Positions 9,576 through 19,843 of a DNA stretch of 34,516 nt are shown in pieces. Made by a program: the position numbers and the translations under genes. Each line of letters starts with the position of its first letter. Position 1 is the first letter of the stretch. The notes beneath the pieces were generated by a model. The model saw only the letters and a program-made list of their open reading frames with translations. It made no database searches and was not told the origin of the DNA. Location of the stretch: contig JNEM01008491.1 of NCBI GenBank assembly GCA_000697335.1, positions 1 through 34,516 of the forward strand, read 5' to 3'. Source of the stretch: Conidiobolus incongruus B7586. Taxonomy: Eukaryota; Entomophthoromycota; Entomophthoromycetes; Entomophthorales; Conidiobolaceae.

Positions 9576-10786
9576 ATGAAATTTGTTATTCAATATATCA
9601 TATCTCTATGTTTGCTAATATCAATTTATACTTCCCAAGTAAACAATGTAACCGTGTATTATTATTCCTAATAACCCAGATATCAATTTAGCTTCTAGAA
9701 CCTAGTAAAACTTTTGCTATGATAAAACCTGACGGCTTCAACTATGCCAAAAGAACTTTAATTTTCAATAACATAAATTTGAATAATTTGACAATTATTA
9801 CACAAAAAGTAGTTTGGTTAAATAAGAAACAAGCTAGTGAATTTTATGAAGAACATAAGGATAGACCATTTTATGGTGAATTGGTGAGCTATATTACTAG
9901 GTATTTTTATAATATATATATTTTAAAGTAAATTATATTAACATGTTTTCAGTGGTCCTGTAACAATTTTAGAGCTTGAAGGTATTGATGCTGTCAAATC
10001 TTGGAGAACTTTAATTGGTCCTACAGATCCCAAAAAAGCTAAAGTATCATCACCTGCAAGGTATTCTACAATATGTTTTTATTATTTAACTGAATTCTTA
10101 GGTTAACAATTTTTAGTCTTCGTGCTAGAAAAGGTACCGATTTAACAAGAAATTTAGTTCACGGCTCCGATTCTGATAGTTCAGCAAAGAGAGAAATTGA
10201 ATTTATGTTCAACCCTGAAATTCAAGAACTCCCTATAGAATTTAATTTAAACTACAAAGTGAATAGTGATAAAACTATTGTTTTAATTCAAAGTTCACCA
10301 CAAACTATTGTAAAATTTTTGAAAAATATGGAATTTTGTACATTTAAGATTTTATCCAAGAGTTGTGTTCACGATATAACTAACTTGGATCATTATTTTG
10401 GCTTTGGAAATAATTTGAAATCTAAAATCAAGTAATTAATCTTATTAAATTGATTTTATATTGAAACTAATCTCTTCTGGTTTAGTACTGATTCGACTGT
10501 GGTAATGGAAATTGGTAGTGATAAGGGAATTATCCCTCTGATGAATGCTTATTTATTCTTTATAGATAAACCATTAAATTTTAGGTAATTCTAATATCTT
10601 ATTCAAAACAATTAGACTTGTATTAACCAATTATATAGATATTACACTAGCATTAACAATGCTCGTTATCTATCTGATAAAAATATATTCTTCCCCAAAC
10701 CGATTAACACCACCAATGATGAAAAATGCTCAGAATCCTGCGAAAGAAAAGGAACATTCATGAGCTTTTTGAAAAGAATTTTATAA
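9576..10786 (+). CDS. Tandem nucleoside-diphosphate-kinase-like protein with signal peptide
   Basis: Six exons: 9576-9638, 9692-9900, 9953-10060, 10117-10431, 10486-10584 and 10639-10786, giving 313 residues. Introns are 52-56 nt with GT...AG; the first has a CTAAT branch-like site. Residues 1-21 (MKFVIQYIISLCLLISIYTS) look like a signal peptide. NDK domain 1 follows: TFAMIKPDG (Lys33), then DRPFYGEL, SGPVTILELEG, SWRTLIGPTDP, SLRARKGTD and NLVHGSDS with the catalytic His at 142, so it should be active. The SLRARKGTD form is closer to NME5-9-type than to housekeeping NDPK. A second, degenerate NDK repeat begins near residue 179 (KTIVLIQSS, where Lys-Pro-Asp is replaced), contains VVMEIGSDKG and has no active-site His. 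The usual NDPK is about 150 residues and cytosolic, so ER or secreted placement is unusual. It could be a group-II NME homologue with an N-terminal hydrophobic segment of other use. Confidence 0.85.
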
Positions 10787-10859
10787 TTTATTGATATATT
10801 TAAATAAAAGAATTCTAGATTAATAATATAATTCGATGATTCTAAAATGATTCTAAAAT

Positions 10860-11459
10860 TTAAAGAGACTGCAAATATTTCTTAGCAACTTGAGCGACTA
10901 CAGCTTTGGGAGCTCTGGTAGCATCTAACTGAAGACCAGCCATCAATTTGCCCATATCTTTAACAGATTTTAATCCCAATTCGTTGGCAATCTTCTTAAC
11001 TTCAGTCAAAATTTCTTCTTCAGTCAAAGGCAAAGGCAAGTAAGCTTTAATCAATTCAATTTCCTTCTCTTCAACTTCAGCCAGATCGCTGCGATTGCCA
11101 GCCTTGTACTGTTCAACGGAATCCTTTCTACGTTCAATAGCTTTGAACAAGATGGGAGCTAATTCGGAATCTTTGAGTAATTTGGTTCCTGGTTCCATTG
11201 CCTTTTCGGCGTAAGAAATATCAGATAATAAGCCGCGAATTAAACCTGATCTAAAACTGTCTCTAGCTTTCATACTCGTTTTTAAGTCAGATTTTAATTG
11301 TGTTAAAATAGTATTGATAGCTTCTATATACTTAAGTTAATTTTTAGAAATTATAAACTATTTAATGATATTACCATCGGAGTAAAACCTAGCTAAATTA
11401 TAATTAATTAATTTATTGGACACATTTTGTCTTTTAAATAATTTGAAAATTAAACTCAT
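10860..11459 (-). CDS. AIM41: AIM41-type mitochondrial GatB/YqeY-domain protein
   Basis: Two exons on the minus strand: 11375-11459 and 10860-11323, with a 51-nt intron at 11324-11374. The product is 182 residues. Exon 1 encodes a basic, Asn/Arg-rich presequence ending NLARFYS, a typical mitochondrial targeting and cleavage region. The YqeY domain follows: INTILTQLKSDLKTSMKARD, then SGLIRGLLSDISYAE, YKAGNRSDLAEVEEKEI, YLPLPLTEEEI and GKLMAGLQ. YqeY proteins resemble the tail domain of the GatB subunit of tRNA amidotransferase; yeast Aim41 is mitochondrial and its exact role is unclear. Starting at the internal ATG 11273 would lose the first helix and the presequence, so the spliced start is preferred. 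The 3' end is convergent with the NDK-like gene, only 73 nt away. Confidence 0.9.
11324..11374 (-). other. AIM41 intron, which sets the real start codon
   Basis: A 51-nt GT...AG intron in phase 1 (GAT G / AA GCT). Removing it joins a mitochondrial presequence exon to the YqeY domain. A single-exon reading misses 45 N-terminal residues. Confidence 0.85.
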
Positions 11460-12950
11460 TTTGAATATAATATTTATAAATTAATATGATTTCTAATTTA
11501 TTTTTAACTTGAGTTATGTATATATAACTATATATTACCATTAATATATTATTAAATTATGGGATTAATCAAATATCCTCCTCTTATTTTTCAATTTTTC
11601 GAAATTATTTTAAAAAATTCATTTGTATTTTTATAGTAATTTTGTAAAATATGTTAAAACTAATTAAATTTAAAGACCAAAATTCACTTTCATATATAGA
11701 TTTTTTACCAATATTAATCATTTACGTCTTGTATGAACATGCTTAAATGTTGTTAAATTGCTGAAATTTATAATACAATTGATGGGAAATGAAATATTAT
11801 TATATTTGATTCATTTGATAAATTAATAAAAGATTATAAATCTGATTATTTATATCGATTTTTCTCTATTTTATAAAAATGAATATAACTTCATTTATCT
11901 TTGGACAATTTTTATGGCTAAAAATTCTATATTAAGAATTTGTAAATTAATACAAATGTTCATATTATGTCATTGATAAAATTTTTTAATATATTGCATT
12001 TAAAATTAATATATACATGATCTTAATTATATATCATTCAAATATATTATTAATGTAATAATGTTTAAAGTTTTTTATTCAGTTACCTATGATCAATCCT
12101 ATAAAAATTTATTTAACAAATTGGTGATTGATATTATTAGATTTCAATGTATCGATGACTATAATATCAATGTAAAATTTTGATTTAAAAAACAGCGAAA
12201 TAAACTCAATTTATTTAGTTGTACAATTCAACAAAGATAGTTTGTAAGGGTAAAATAGGGGATTTAAAATGATGGGATAAAAGTGGGGATATCACATAAT
12301 ACTTGAGTAAAAAATATTTACTGAATAAAGAAAAATATTTCAGCTGATATAATTGATGGCTTAGAATTACAAAGATTAATAAAATATTATATTATGTAAT
12401 TTATCTACGCCATCAGATAATTTGTTATAGTATTTATCAACTTATAATAATTGACATTTGACTACATGTTGTCAAGCACTCATCAATAATTTGAAAATTG
12501 AATTTGGAAACTGACAATTTTTCAATTATCCCTAATTGATTTTATTAAATTTTCTCATTTGATAAGGTGACAATTTTTGCTTTTTAAAGTGAATTTTTAC
12601 ATATGACAATGGATTATGGAGATCTGATTTAAAAATTTATAGGTGAATCATTGATTTAAATATATGTTTTTGTGATAAATATCAGATATTGTAAAATGAC
12701 ATGAATTTATTTTAACAATATCTAAAGACATTCAACTACAAGTGATAATTATAAGCTATTGATTTACTTGTAATACATTACAACTGCAAAAATTAATGTG
12801 GATAACGACCGATTTTGAAAAATGACCAATCATAAATCCCTATCTCCAAACTCATGATTTTACTTAACATAAATATCAATTTATTTAACTTAGCTTGTTT
12901 CTCTTCGAATTATTAGAGGGTTTAAGTACCATTCAAATAAAAACTATAAA
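11460..12950. other. Divergent intergenic region between AIM41 and the MATE gene
   Basis: About 1.5 kb with no gene, RNA or repeat that I can support. The part at 12240-12300 is purine-rich (GGGTAAAATAGGGGATTT and similar) but shows no recognisable structure. Confidence 0.5.
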
Positions 12951-12954
12951 AACT

Positions 12955-12962
12955 ATTACTCT
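12955..12962 (+). promoter_or_regulatory. TATA box for the MATE transporter gene
   Basis: TATAAAAA, 73-80 nt upstream of the ATG at 13035, followed by a pyrimidine-rich stretch (CTCTTCCTATTTTTTTCTT) typical of fungal core promoters. Confidence 0.5.
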
Positions 12963-13034
12963 TCCTATTTTTTTCTTATTTTTTCAATTTCTTTTTATAA
13001 TATATAGATTAATATTAACAATAGATAGAAATTT

Positions 13035-14667
13035 ATGAGTTTTAATAAGAATAATAATAATAATCATCCAACTGAGACTACTTCACTTCTACCTTCAGGA
13101 AATATTCCAACAGGAGATATTTCGCTAAATCCCAAATGGTCCGATATCAAGAATGAAAATTTCATTATTCTGAAGAGGACTTTACCAGTCGTGTTGGCTT
13201 ATCTGTTACAACAAACTATCCCTCTAGTTAGTTTGTTTAGTTTAGGACATTTGGTAAAACTAGTTTAGATTAATTTTATTGAATAATTATTAAATTGAAA
13301 TTTAGAGATCTGAATACCTTTCAGCTTCTGCCCTAGCGAATATGTTCGCTTCAGTGACTGGATGGTCGGTATGTATGGGTTTAGCGACAGCTCTGGATAC
13401 ACTATGCAGTCAAGCATTCACAGGTTCCGATAATCCCCATTTGGTAGGGATCCACTTTCAACGTGGTATGATTCTCAGTATCCTCATATTCTGCCCCATC
13501 TCCCTAATCTGGTGGTATTCTTACGACATTTTAAAATTTCTGAATATTGACGAAGAGTTGTGCACTTTGAGTAATTTATATCTCAAATTCTTATTAATTG
13601 GAGCTCCTCCATTCCTCATTTTTGAGAATTTGAAGAAATTTTTGCAGTGTCAGGAGATTATGAATGCTACTACTTATATTTTGATGTTGATCTTTCCTCT
13701 TAATATTGCTCTGAATTATGTGTTGGTCAATCATCCAACCGTAGGTTTGGGCTTCATTGGCGCTCCTTTAGCTGTATCTATCAGTAATTGGCTCATGTTG
13801 ATGTTTGGCATTGCGTATGTTGCTTTCGTTAGGGGTAAGAGTGCTTGGGGTGGATTTTCTAAACAGGCTTTAACTGAATGGGGCCCATTTTTAAAATTAG
13901 GTAATTATTTCAGATAACTTCATTCCATTCACCTCAACTGACCATAGTGATTAGGAATTCCTGGCATTCTTATGATCTGTTCTGAATGGTGGGCTTTTGA
14001 AATCATTGCACTTTTAATCGCTTACTTTGGTAATACTCAATTAGCTGCCCACTCTATCCTCATGTCCACTTGTAATCTCTTTTACATGATTCCTATGGGC
14101 TTGAGTGTTGCTTCATCTAATCGCATGGGCAATCAATTGGGAAGTGCTAAACCCAACGCTTCTAGACTCACTGCTTACAGTGCTATCACTCTTGCATTGG
14201 TCTTTGCATTGTGCAATTCAAGCGTTTTGACCATTTTTAGAAGTTTCTGGTCCTATTTGTTCACTGACGATCCTTTAGTTGCCTCTTTAGTGAATACTTT
14301 ATTACCTATTGTTGCTCTATTCCAAGTAAGTGTCAATTTATTCCAATATTTTTTCCTTATTAATTTATTATACTAGATTTTCGATGGTATTTCGGCAGTC
14401 AGCGGTGGATTATTAAGAGGTCAAGGCAAACAGTCCATCGGAGCCATTGTAAACTTAACCAGCTACTACATTATTGCGCTCCCTATTGGTTACGTCCTTG
14501 GCATTCACTACAATATGGGCGTTGTTGGTTTTTGGTGGGGATTATGCTTAGCCCTTTTCCTCTGTGCAGTCTTCCTACTAACAGTACTCTTGAGAACCAA
14601 TTGGCATAAGGAGGTGGAAAATTGCCAGCAGAGAATCCTTCAAGAAGCTCTCTATTCTCCAATTTAA
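13035..14667 (+). CDS. MATE-family multidrug/toxin efflux transporter
   Basis: Four exons: 13035-13253, 13306-13900, 13955-14325 and 14377-14667, giving 491 residues. Introns are 51-54 nt with GT...AG. The protein is a twelve-helix membrane transporter of the fungal/plant MATE type (yeast Erc1/Ythx relatives), expected to expel cationic compounds by cation antiport. Family signatures in order: SLGHL, SASALANMFASVTGW, GLATALDTLCSQAFTGS, HFQRGM, LKKFLQCQ, NYVLVN, GFIGAPLAVSISNW, LMICSEWWAFEI, AHSILM, PMGLSVASSNRMGNQLGS, FDGISAVSGGLLRGQGKQ and GFWWGLCLA. The length matches the family (450-550). The N-terminus is hydrophilic and Asn-rich (NNNNNHPTETTSLLP), with an acidic-dileucine-like TTSLLP sorting motif that could direct it to the vacuole. 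The frame is intact across all exons. The exact substrate cannot be read from sequence. Confidence 0.95.
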
Positions 14668-15520
14668 TTTATTATTTTAGATAATTTTGATTGATTATTA
14701 AAATTTATTTAACGATTTTTTGGTGAATTGCTTTATAATGATTCTATTTATATTGATAATTTTACCTATTTTTCTCTAGATAGTTAAATATGATGAATAT
14801 TAAAGATCAATCATTTTATTAGTTTACAAATGTATTTAGTCATTTTGATTTAAAATTTTGTTGTTTGATACGGATTTATATTATTATATCATTAATGTTT
14901 TTCTATATACTGCATTTTATTGAATTGATATTATATTATTTTGATTTTGTAATGTAAATTATTAATTTCTAATAAATAAAATATAAATTGAATTATTATT
15001 AAACTTGGATCAATTAACTCTTTGTCTTGTGCAGGTTTTAGTAGCCATATGTGGATGATTATATCATACAATTAAATTATTGGATTTGAACCGTTTGACC
15101 CAATCACATTATTGTTTTACAAAGTCATAAACTCAAAATATTCAAAGCATTTTTGATTGGTTAAATATAAATTTCGATTGTAATAGAATGACGATATCGT
15201 TTAAGAAGTTAAACAATTCTCAGAATATAGTCATTTTTCTGATTTATTCTTTATTACATCATATCAATAAATCTAAAAATGTAGCAGATATTAGGTATCA
15301 ATATTAAATTTTTATATTTTGCTTATTGTTCTTAGGGGTGAAATATAATCTATGCAAATGTAGTTAATCATTCTTAAGTCATGAGTAGCCAATATTTAAA
15401 CCAGATTTTACCCTTTGACAAATTAAACTTCTGAACTTGTAGATCATATTTGATCATTAAGCTTTAATAATCTAGGAATGAAATTTGTTCTAAAAAAATC
15501 CCATAAAGCTAGTTTAAATA
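14668..15520. other. Intergenic region, no gene seen
   Basis: About 850 nt between the MATE stop and the promoter of the helix-turn-helix gene. No open frame or RNA gene. A tRNA B-box look-alike at 15082-15092 was checked and rejected. Confidence 0.55.
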
Positions 15521-15526
15521 ATTTAA

Positions 15527-15534
15527 TATAAATA
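15527..15534 (+). promoter_or_regulatory. TATA box for the helix-turn-helix gene
   Basis: TATAAATA, 92-99 nt upstream of the ATG at 15626. The same octamer is used by other genes of the window. Confidence 0.55.
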
Positions 15535-15625
15535 CCTATTGAAATCAGTCCAAATCAAACTCTATATCAATAAAATAATTCTAAAAATAATTAAATCCTG
15601 AAAATCAGCACAATTAAAAACCATT

Positions 15626-16456
15626 ATGGAAGAAGAAAACATTAAAAAACCTAGAATGCGATTATCACCAGATCGCAAATTGGTCGTTGCATCGTACTTG
15701 AAAGGGCAGTACGATGCCAAAGGAAAAATCGACAATAAATCCGTTCAAAAGTGCTGTGACATCTTCCATCTCTCCAAATTTTTTGTATGGAGGCTGTGGC
15801 GTACGTGCAAAGAGTACGAAGCTCGAGGCATTGATTATTTGAACGCTGACAACAATTGCTTCAAAATGGTGCGTACCAAACGGAAAGACTTCAAAATGCT
15901 TTATAAAGAAAGACTGAGAGTGTCGGAGAGTAATGGATGCAGGACGTTTCGGCATTTAGCACAGATCATTGGGGTACCTAAAAGTACGTGCCATACACTG
16001 TTTAAGTTGGGATTTTTAGTGAGAAGGGATGGGTTGCTGGTCACGAATTGGGACGCTTTTGAAAGCGATCAAGTGGATGAAAAGGTTTTGGATCAGTTGA
16101 ATAATGCTACAGGGTTAGATGAAAGTCAGTTGAATGATACATCCATATCAAACCAACCTAGTACTGAATCTAATGGAACAATTAATCATAATGTAAATAA
16201 TAACGAACATTTTGATAAAACGTCATCATTATCTAATCAAATGGATTCTACTACAGCATTATCCCCTAATATCGATCAAAATAATGATGATGGTATGAGT
16301 GTCAACTCAAATAATTCACCTACAAATGTTGAAAGCGACTCTAATGAAAATACAGGACGAGTTAATACGACTACTAGTGTATCAACATCTGCACAAGTAA
16401 GCATCCAAAGTGAATTAAAAATCGATGGAACAATTGAAGATGAATGCTCTGACTAA
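15626..16456 (+). CDS. Transposase-derived double helix-turn-helix protein, no DDE domain
   Basis: Single exon, 276 residues. The N-terminal half resembles the paired helix-turn-helix DNA-binding region of mariner-like (plant/oomycete-type) transposases. A first HTH at about residues 14-62 has RLSPDRKLVVASYL, NKSVQKCCDIFHLSKFFVWR and LWRTCKEY. A second at about 105-140 has CRTFRHLAQIIGVPKSTCHT and LGFLVRRDGLL, matching the family pattern RTxRxLAxxxGxPKSTxH. In a transposase a DDE catalytic domain would follow; here there is instead a Ser/Asn/Thr-rich, acidic low-complexity tail of about 120 residues. The stop is only 51 nt from the convergent EMC3 stop, so no catalytic part is hidden downstream. 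An intact frame, a TATA box and a TF-like tail suggest a domesticated regulator. A truncated transposase is the alternative. Confidence 0.75.
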   Translation: MEEENIKKPRMRLSPDRKLVVASYLKGQYDAKGKIDNKSVQKCCDIFHLSKFFVWRLWRTCKEYEARGIDYLNADNNCFKMVRTKRKDFKMLYKERLRVSESNGCRTFRHLAQIIGVPKSTCHTLFKLGFLVRRDGLLVTNWDAFESDQVDEKVLDQLNNATGLDESQLNDTSISNQPSTESNGTINHNVNNNEHFDKTSSLSNQMDSTTALSPNIDQNNDDGMSVNSNNSPTNVESDSNENTGRVNTTTSVSTSAQVSIQSELKIDGTIEDECSD

Positions 16457-16507
16457 TTTATTATAAATAAAATCCATAAAAATTTCTAATATATATAATC
16501 CATTTAT

Positions 16508-17488
16508 TTAATTAGAATTATAATGATCTAATATTCTCTGTTCAATACCATCCAATTTAAATTGGTGATGTGCAATTTCCAAATTCTCTCGTTCTCCCCT
16601 AAATATTTTGGAGAGATCAGGCGTTTGTCCTGGGAATAGATTCATGGCCCCCATTCCTCCAATACTTTGCATATCTTTCAAACCATCTACAGCTATATTA
16701 ATATTCAGTAAAATACTTATAGTAATTTATCATACATTATTTACCATTATTCTCTCCCAACAGTAGATTGAAAAAGGCTCTTAAACCAAATAAATTTAAA
16801 AAGTACCAGGAAACAGATGATACCCAAGTAACATCCATTTCACTCGTTTCAATCCCTCTCTATAACATGCTCTTCAATCGCAAAGTCAAAGGAAAAGGTA
16901 ATTTAACTATATGATATCAACTCTGATTAACTTTTTAAAATAATAATAAATACTATTTAATTACCAATAATAAATCCCGTAAAAAAGAAATTAATCCAGC
17001 CCATAATAACTGTTTGAGGAATAAAATTTGTTACATTCTTTATCACTCCCTCCGTCATCTGTTCCAGCATAGCTGGATTTGTAAACATATCAGTAGAATT
17101 AGAATTTCCAGAATTGGATTTATTCAAGTAAGTTTCATTGTGGAATGCTTCTAACAAGTATGCCTGTCTCATTAAAAATCTTTCTCTATTTAAATGGTTA
17201 CCATTGTTGCGTAACTGGATACTGCGGGTCAAAGCCTATCTAATTAACACAAAATGTCAGATAAGAATATTGAAATGATATGAATAAGTATTTACTTCTC
17301 TCTCAACTCTTTAATATTCTTGATAGTTGGTTGTTTTGTAATTAAGTTGTTTATCTGTGTTCTCAACACTCCTACCAATATCATAACTATCATAATTGGG
17401 ACTAGGACCCAATCGCGGATAGCTAACAGAATATTAAATATTTTATTATGCTTCCTTTATTTGATTAGTTACCGGGATCTAAAATCAT
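16508..17488 (-). CDS. EMC3: EMC3, ER membrane protein complex subunit 3, with two in-frame TAG codons
   Basis: Five exons on the minus strand: 17473-17488, 17296-17422, 16965-17239, 16745-16906 and 16508-16692; introns are 50-58 nt. The product is 254 codons, as usual for the family (about 250-260). EMC3 is an Oxa1/YidC-like core subunit of the ER insertase. Conserved blocks: MILDPAIRDWVLVPIMIVMI (TM1), LRNNGNHL, TNPAMLEQMTEGVIKNVTNF, GWINFFFTGFI, KLPFPLTLRLKSML, DVTWVSSVSWYFLNLFGLRA, and a C-terminal FRGERENLEIAHHQFKLDG segment. Under the standard code two TAGs interrupt it: codon 49 (17236-17238, after REK and before ALTRS) and codon 155 (16860-16862, between KSML and RGIE, where homologues have Gln). 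Everything else, including all splice sites and frames, is intact. It is either a very young pseudogene or TAG is read as Gln here. Identity is certain; functionality is not. Confidence 0.85.
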
Positions 17489-17804
17489 ATTAATTTGATT
17501 AATCTATTTTGAAATTATAATTGTTAGAATTACTATTAAGTCACATTTGTGTCTAATTAAACTAAATAATTTTTAAGAATTGTTAAAATCATTATGGGTT
17601 TAATTTTCATAGAATTATTTTATTATCAAAATTTGCTGAAATGATTACAAACACTTGAGGAACATTTTTAAAGTATTTAAAGCAATAATAAAATAAACCA
17701 TATTTATTTTTCTTCAAATTGTATTTCAGATATTTCACACTAATTCAGGTTTTTGGTATAAACTTAAGTTCATTATTATGGTACTTTGTTTGATTAATTA
17801 GTAT
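17489..17804. other. Upstream region of EMC3, no gene seen
   Basis: 316 nt holding the EMC3 promoter and the 3' flank of the Tyr/Pro-rich gene. No TATAAATA box is obvious for EMC3, unlike the regulated and secreted genes around it. Confidence 0.5.
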
Positions 17805-18161
17805 CTATATTTCTATTATGATATCACTCTCTTCCAATCGATCTTCCTGTCCAAAAGCTTTGAAAGGACGAGGTGGGAAAAAAAACTGCCAAGGATAGGG
17901 ATAAAAAGGGTAATATGGGTAATAGGGAAAATAAGGCACAAATGGGTAATAACTATTAACATTATTTGCTGCGATTTGATTCACTGAGCCATTACTGCCA
18001 GCATTTAAAATAATGGGACCTTTTGAAGGATTTAAATTATCATCAGGTTTAGAATGGATTTCGGGTGGTAGATTAACTGCTCGAAACGCTGGTGCTCCTT
18101 GTAGTAGTTCAAGGCTTATTAATGCCAAACTTGCTGAGATGAATTGTACCATAATTTTCAC
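17805..18161 (-). CDS. Secreted Tyr/Pro-rich protein (YPYYPF repeats)
   Basis: 118 residues, single exon, ATG 18161 to TAG. The N-terminus (MKIMVQFISASLALISLELL, then QGAPA) is a signal peptide with a plausible cleavage site after APA. The middle is polar (PPEIHSKPDDNLNPSKG) and includes GPIILNAGSNGSV. Residues about 73-99 are an aromatic Tyr/Pro/Phe repeat tract (PFVPYFPYYPYYPFYPYPWQ). An acidic tail ends the protein. It has no cysteine. The gene at 20206 has the same plan, including a matching NxIIN-G element, so they are paralogues. Such Tyr/Pro-rich proteins occur in walls, adhesives and cuticle-like layers; that role is inferred. If TAG were sense, the frame would run 20 more codons to a TGA. 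Confidence 0.75.
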   Translation of the reverse strand: MKIMVQFISASLALISLELLQGAPAFRAVNLPPEIHSKPDDNLNPSKGPIILNAGSNGSVNQIAANNVNSYYPFVPYFPYYPYYPFYPYPWQFFFPPRPFKAFGQEDRLEESDIIIEI

Positions 18162-18217
18162 TCAATTTTAAATGAAATATGAAATTAATAAAATTCAATT
18201 CATTTAATTACAGCTAG

Positions 18218-18225
18218 TATTTATA
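18218..18225 (-). promoter_or_regulatory. TATA box for the Tyr/Pro-rich gene at 18161
   Basis: TATAAATA on the minus strand, 57-64 nt upstream of the ATG at 18161. Confidence 0.6.
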
Positions 18226-18463
18226 TAGGATGGGTACAGTAGTAATATTAGGTACTGTTGATTGGCTTTAAAACGTTTTGGAGATAATTTGATATTAGAT
18301 TATGTCCAATATCTTTATGAAACTCCTTGGAATTGGAGATCATGAAATTTCATTTGAATTTTAATACAAATCAATATTAAACCTGTGATTATTGAATTGA
18401 AAAGGATACTCACACATATGAATATAAATTTATAATAGAATTCAATATTATTTATTAATCAAT

Positions 18464-19843
18464 CTAATAAAAAACCGATCTGATTCTATGGATTGGATAA
18501 TTTTCCAAATCTACTTTAAAATATTTGGCATATCTCCACAAGTAAAAACCTATTAAAATGGAATTTCATTCAGTATCCTGATTATTCTTAATTAAATAAT
18601 ATCGAATTAATTCCACCAACAAAATTGACATAATTCGTATTTCTAATTCTAAATCACTTCCTGATGGTAAAACATCGAATGTTTGACTCAATTTTCAACG
18701 TAATTCAGGACTGTTTATAAGTGTATCAAAATATAAAAGAGCTTGTGATACTCTAAAGGAATTGTTGAGAAATATAATTATGATGGACTTAAATATATTA
18801 CCTGTAATCTGCAAACATTGTAATTTCATTAATATCATTAAATTCACCATAATCTTTTCCTTCAAAACATCCCCTAAATTACCGATAAGTTCAAAATTAG
18901 TTGATAATAAATAATATATGAATTTACCAAATATCAGCAACTAAAATTTGAGTTCTTTTATGATTTTTGACTAAATATTGAGAATTGAATTAATAATTAT
19001 AGGTATGCCATGTTAATGTATTGCTTACTCTTCATTTTTGAACAAAAATTCATCTTTGAATGATGTCAAGTTCGAAGTAACCAAATCAACCAATTTTAGA
19101 GCACTTTTGCCACTTTATACTAATAATGCTTCAACTTTACCATTAAATTTCTAAAATATAAATATTTAAAATAGATTTGAAACAATTCAATCAATTTTGA
19201 GTATACATTAATCAAGATTTCGGCTGTTTAATTTAATATTCTGATACGATCATTCAAAACAGGAGGATAGGGCTCAACTCTAGAGTAGTCAGAATAGAAA
19301 ATAGACTTCAAATCGTCTTCAAAAGCGCCAAAAATCCAATTGGAATCTAAAATGGAGATATCATTGTCAATAACACGATTATAACAAGCGCACAACGACC
19401 AATAACTCTGATATAATTCTCCATCATATATTACTCCATATTTTTGGTCTGCCAATTCGGATCGGGTTAATTTTGGATTCAATTCCAAATCCGACCAAAA
19501 TGAAATATTTATTCAATCAATCCGAAATATCCTAAATTTATAAACATAATAGTGTTAATTATAATGAATATAGTTGAATAATTAACAATTCAAAGCAAAA
19601 TTATTAGCAACTTTAGGATTTAGAGTGTTATCCTTCCAAGATTTAAATTCAAATTTACTAGTATTAAAAGAAATTTGCAATTTTTGATCGCATCCTTGAA
19701 TTTCTTTTAAAATTAATTTTGTTTCTTTATAGTACTCAATTAATAAGTCAATGATTTTTATAAAAATGAATAAATGTAATATTCATTACTTGATAGACTT
19801 TGTAGCAATATTTGACAACTTGATTTTTTGATTCAAGCACCAT
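18464..19843 (-). pseudogene. QNG1: Decayed QNG1 (queuosine-phosphate glycosidase, DUF2419)
   Basis: Seven exons keep the family order: 19790-19843, about 19587-19734, 19207-19531, 19029-19150, 18928-18970, 18802-18873 and 18464-18752; introns are 49-58 nt. QNG1 releases queuine from queuosine phosphate for tRNA salvage. Conserved blocks: SWKDNTLNPKVANN, NISFWSDLELNPKL, LYQSYWSLCA, LNDRIRILN, GKSALKLVDLV, HKRTQILVADIWGCFEGKDY, NDINEITMFADYRVSQAL, SILLVELIRYYL, SILIGFYLW and IHRIRSVFY at the end. It is broken: TGA at 19513-19515, TAA at 19228-19230 and 19115-19117 (where relatives have Glu), and TGA at 18695-18697 and 18566-18568. One-base frame conflicts occur at the exon 2 donor (near 19586) and near 19030-19036. 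Intact splice sites and good conservation point to recent decay. Confidence 0.85.

Noticed and set aside
15082-15092. Minus-strand GGTTCAAATCC resembling a tRNA B box
   Set aside because: The flanking bases do not form a T-stem beyond two pairs, and no A box, acceptor stem or cloverleaf can be drawn. No tRNA is supported anywhere in the window.
15665-15955. 96-residue minus-strand open frame
   Set aside because: It lies wholly opposite the conserved helix-turn-helix coding region and has no family features, so it is a shadow frame.
18695-18940. 81-residue minus-strand frame as a gene of its own
   Set aside because: It overlaps QNG1 exons and an intron. The conserved residues (ITMFADYRV) lie in a different, spliced frame, so it is not independent.
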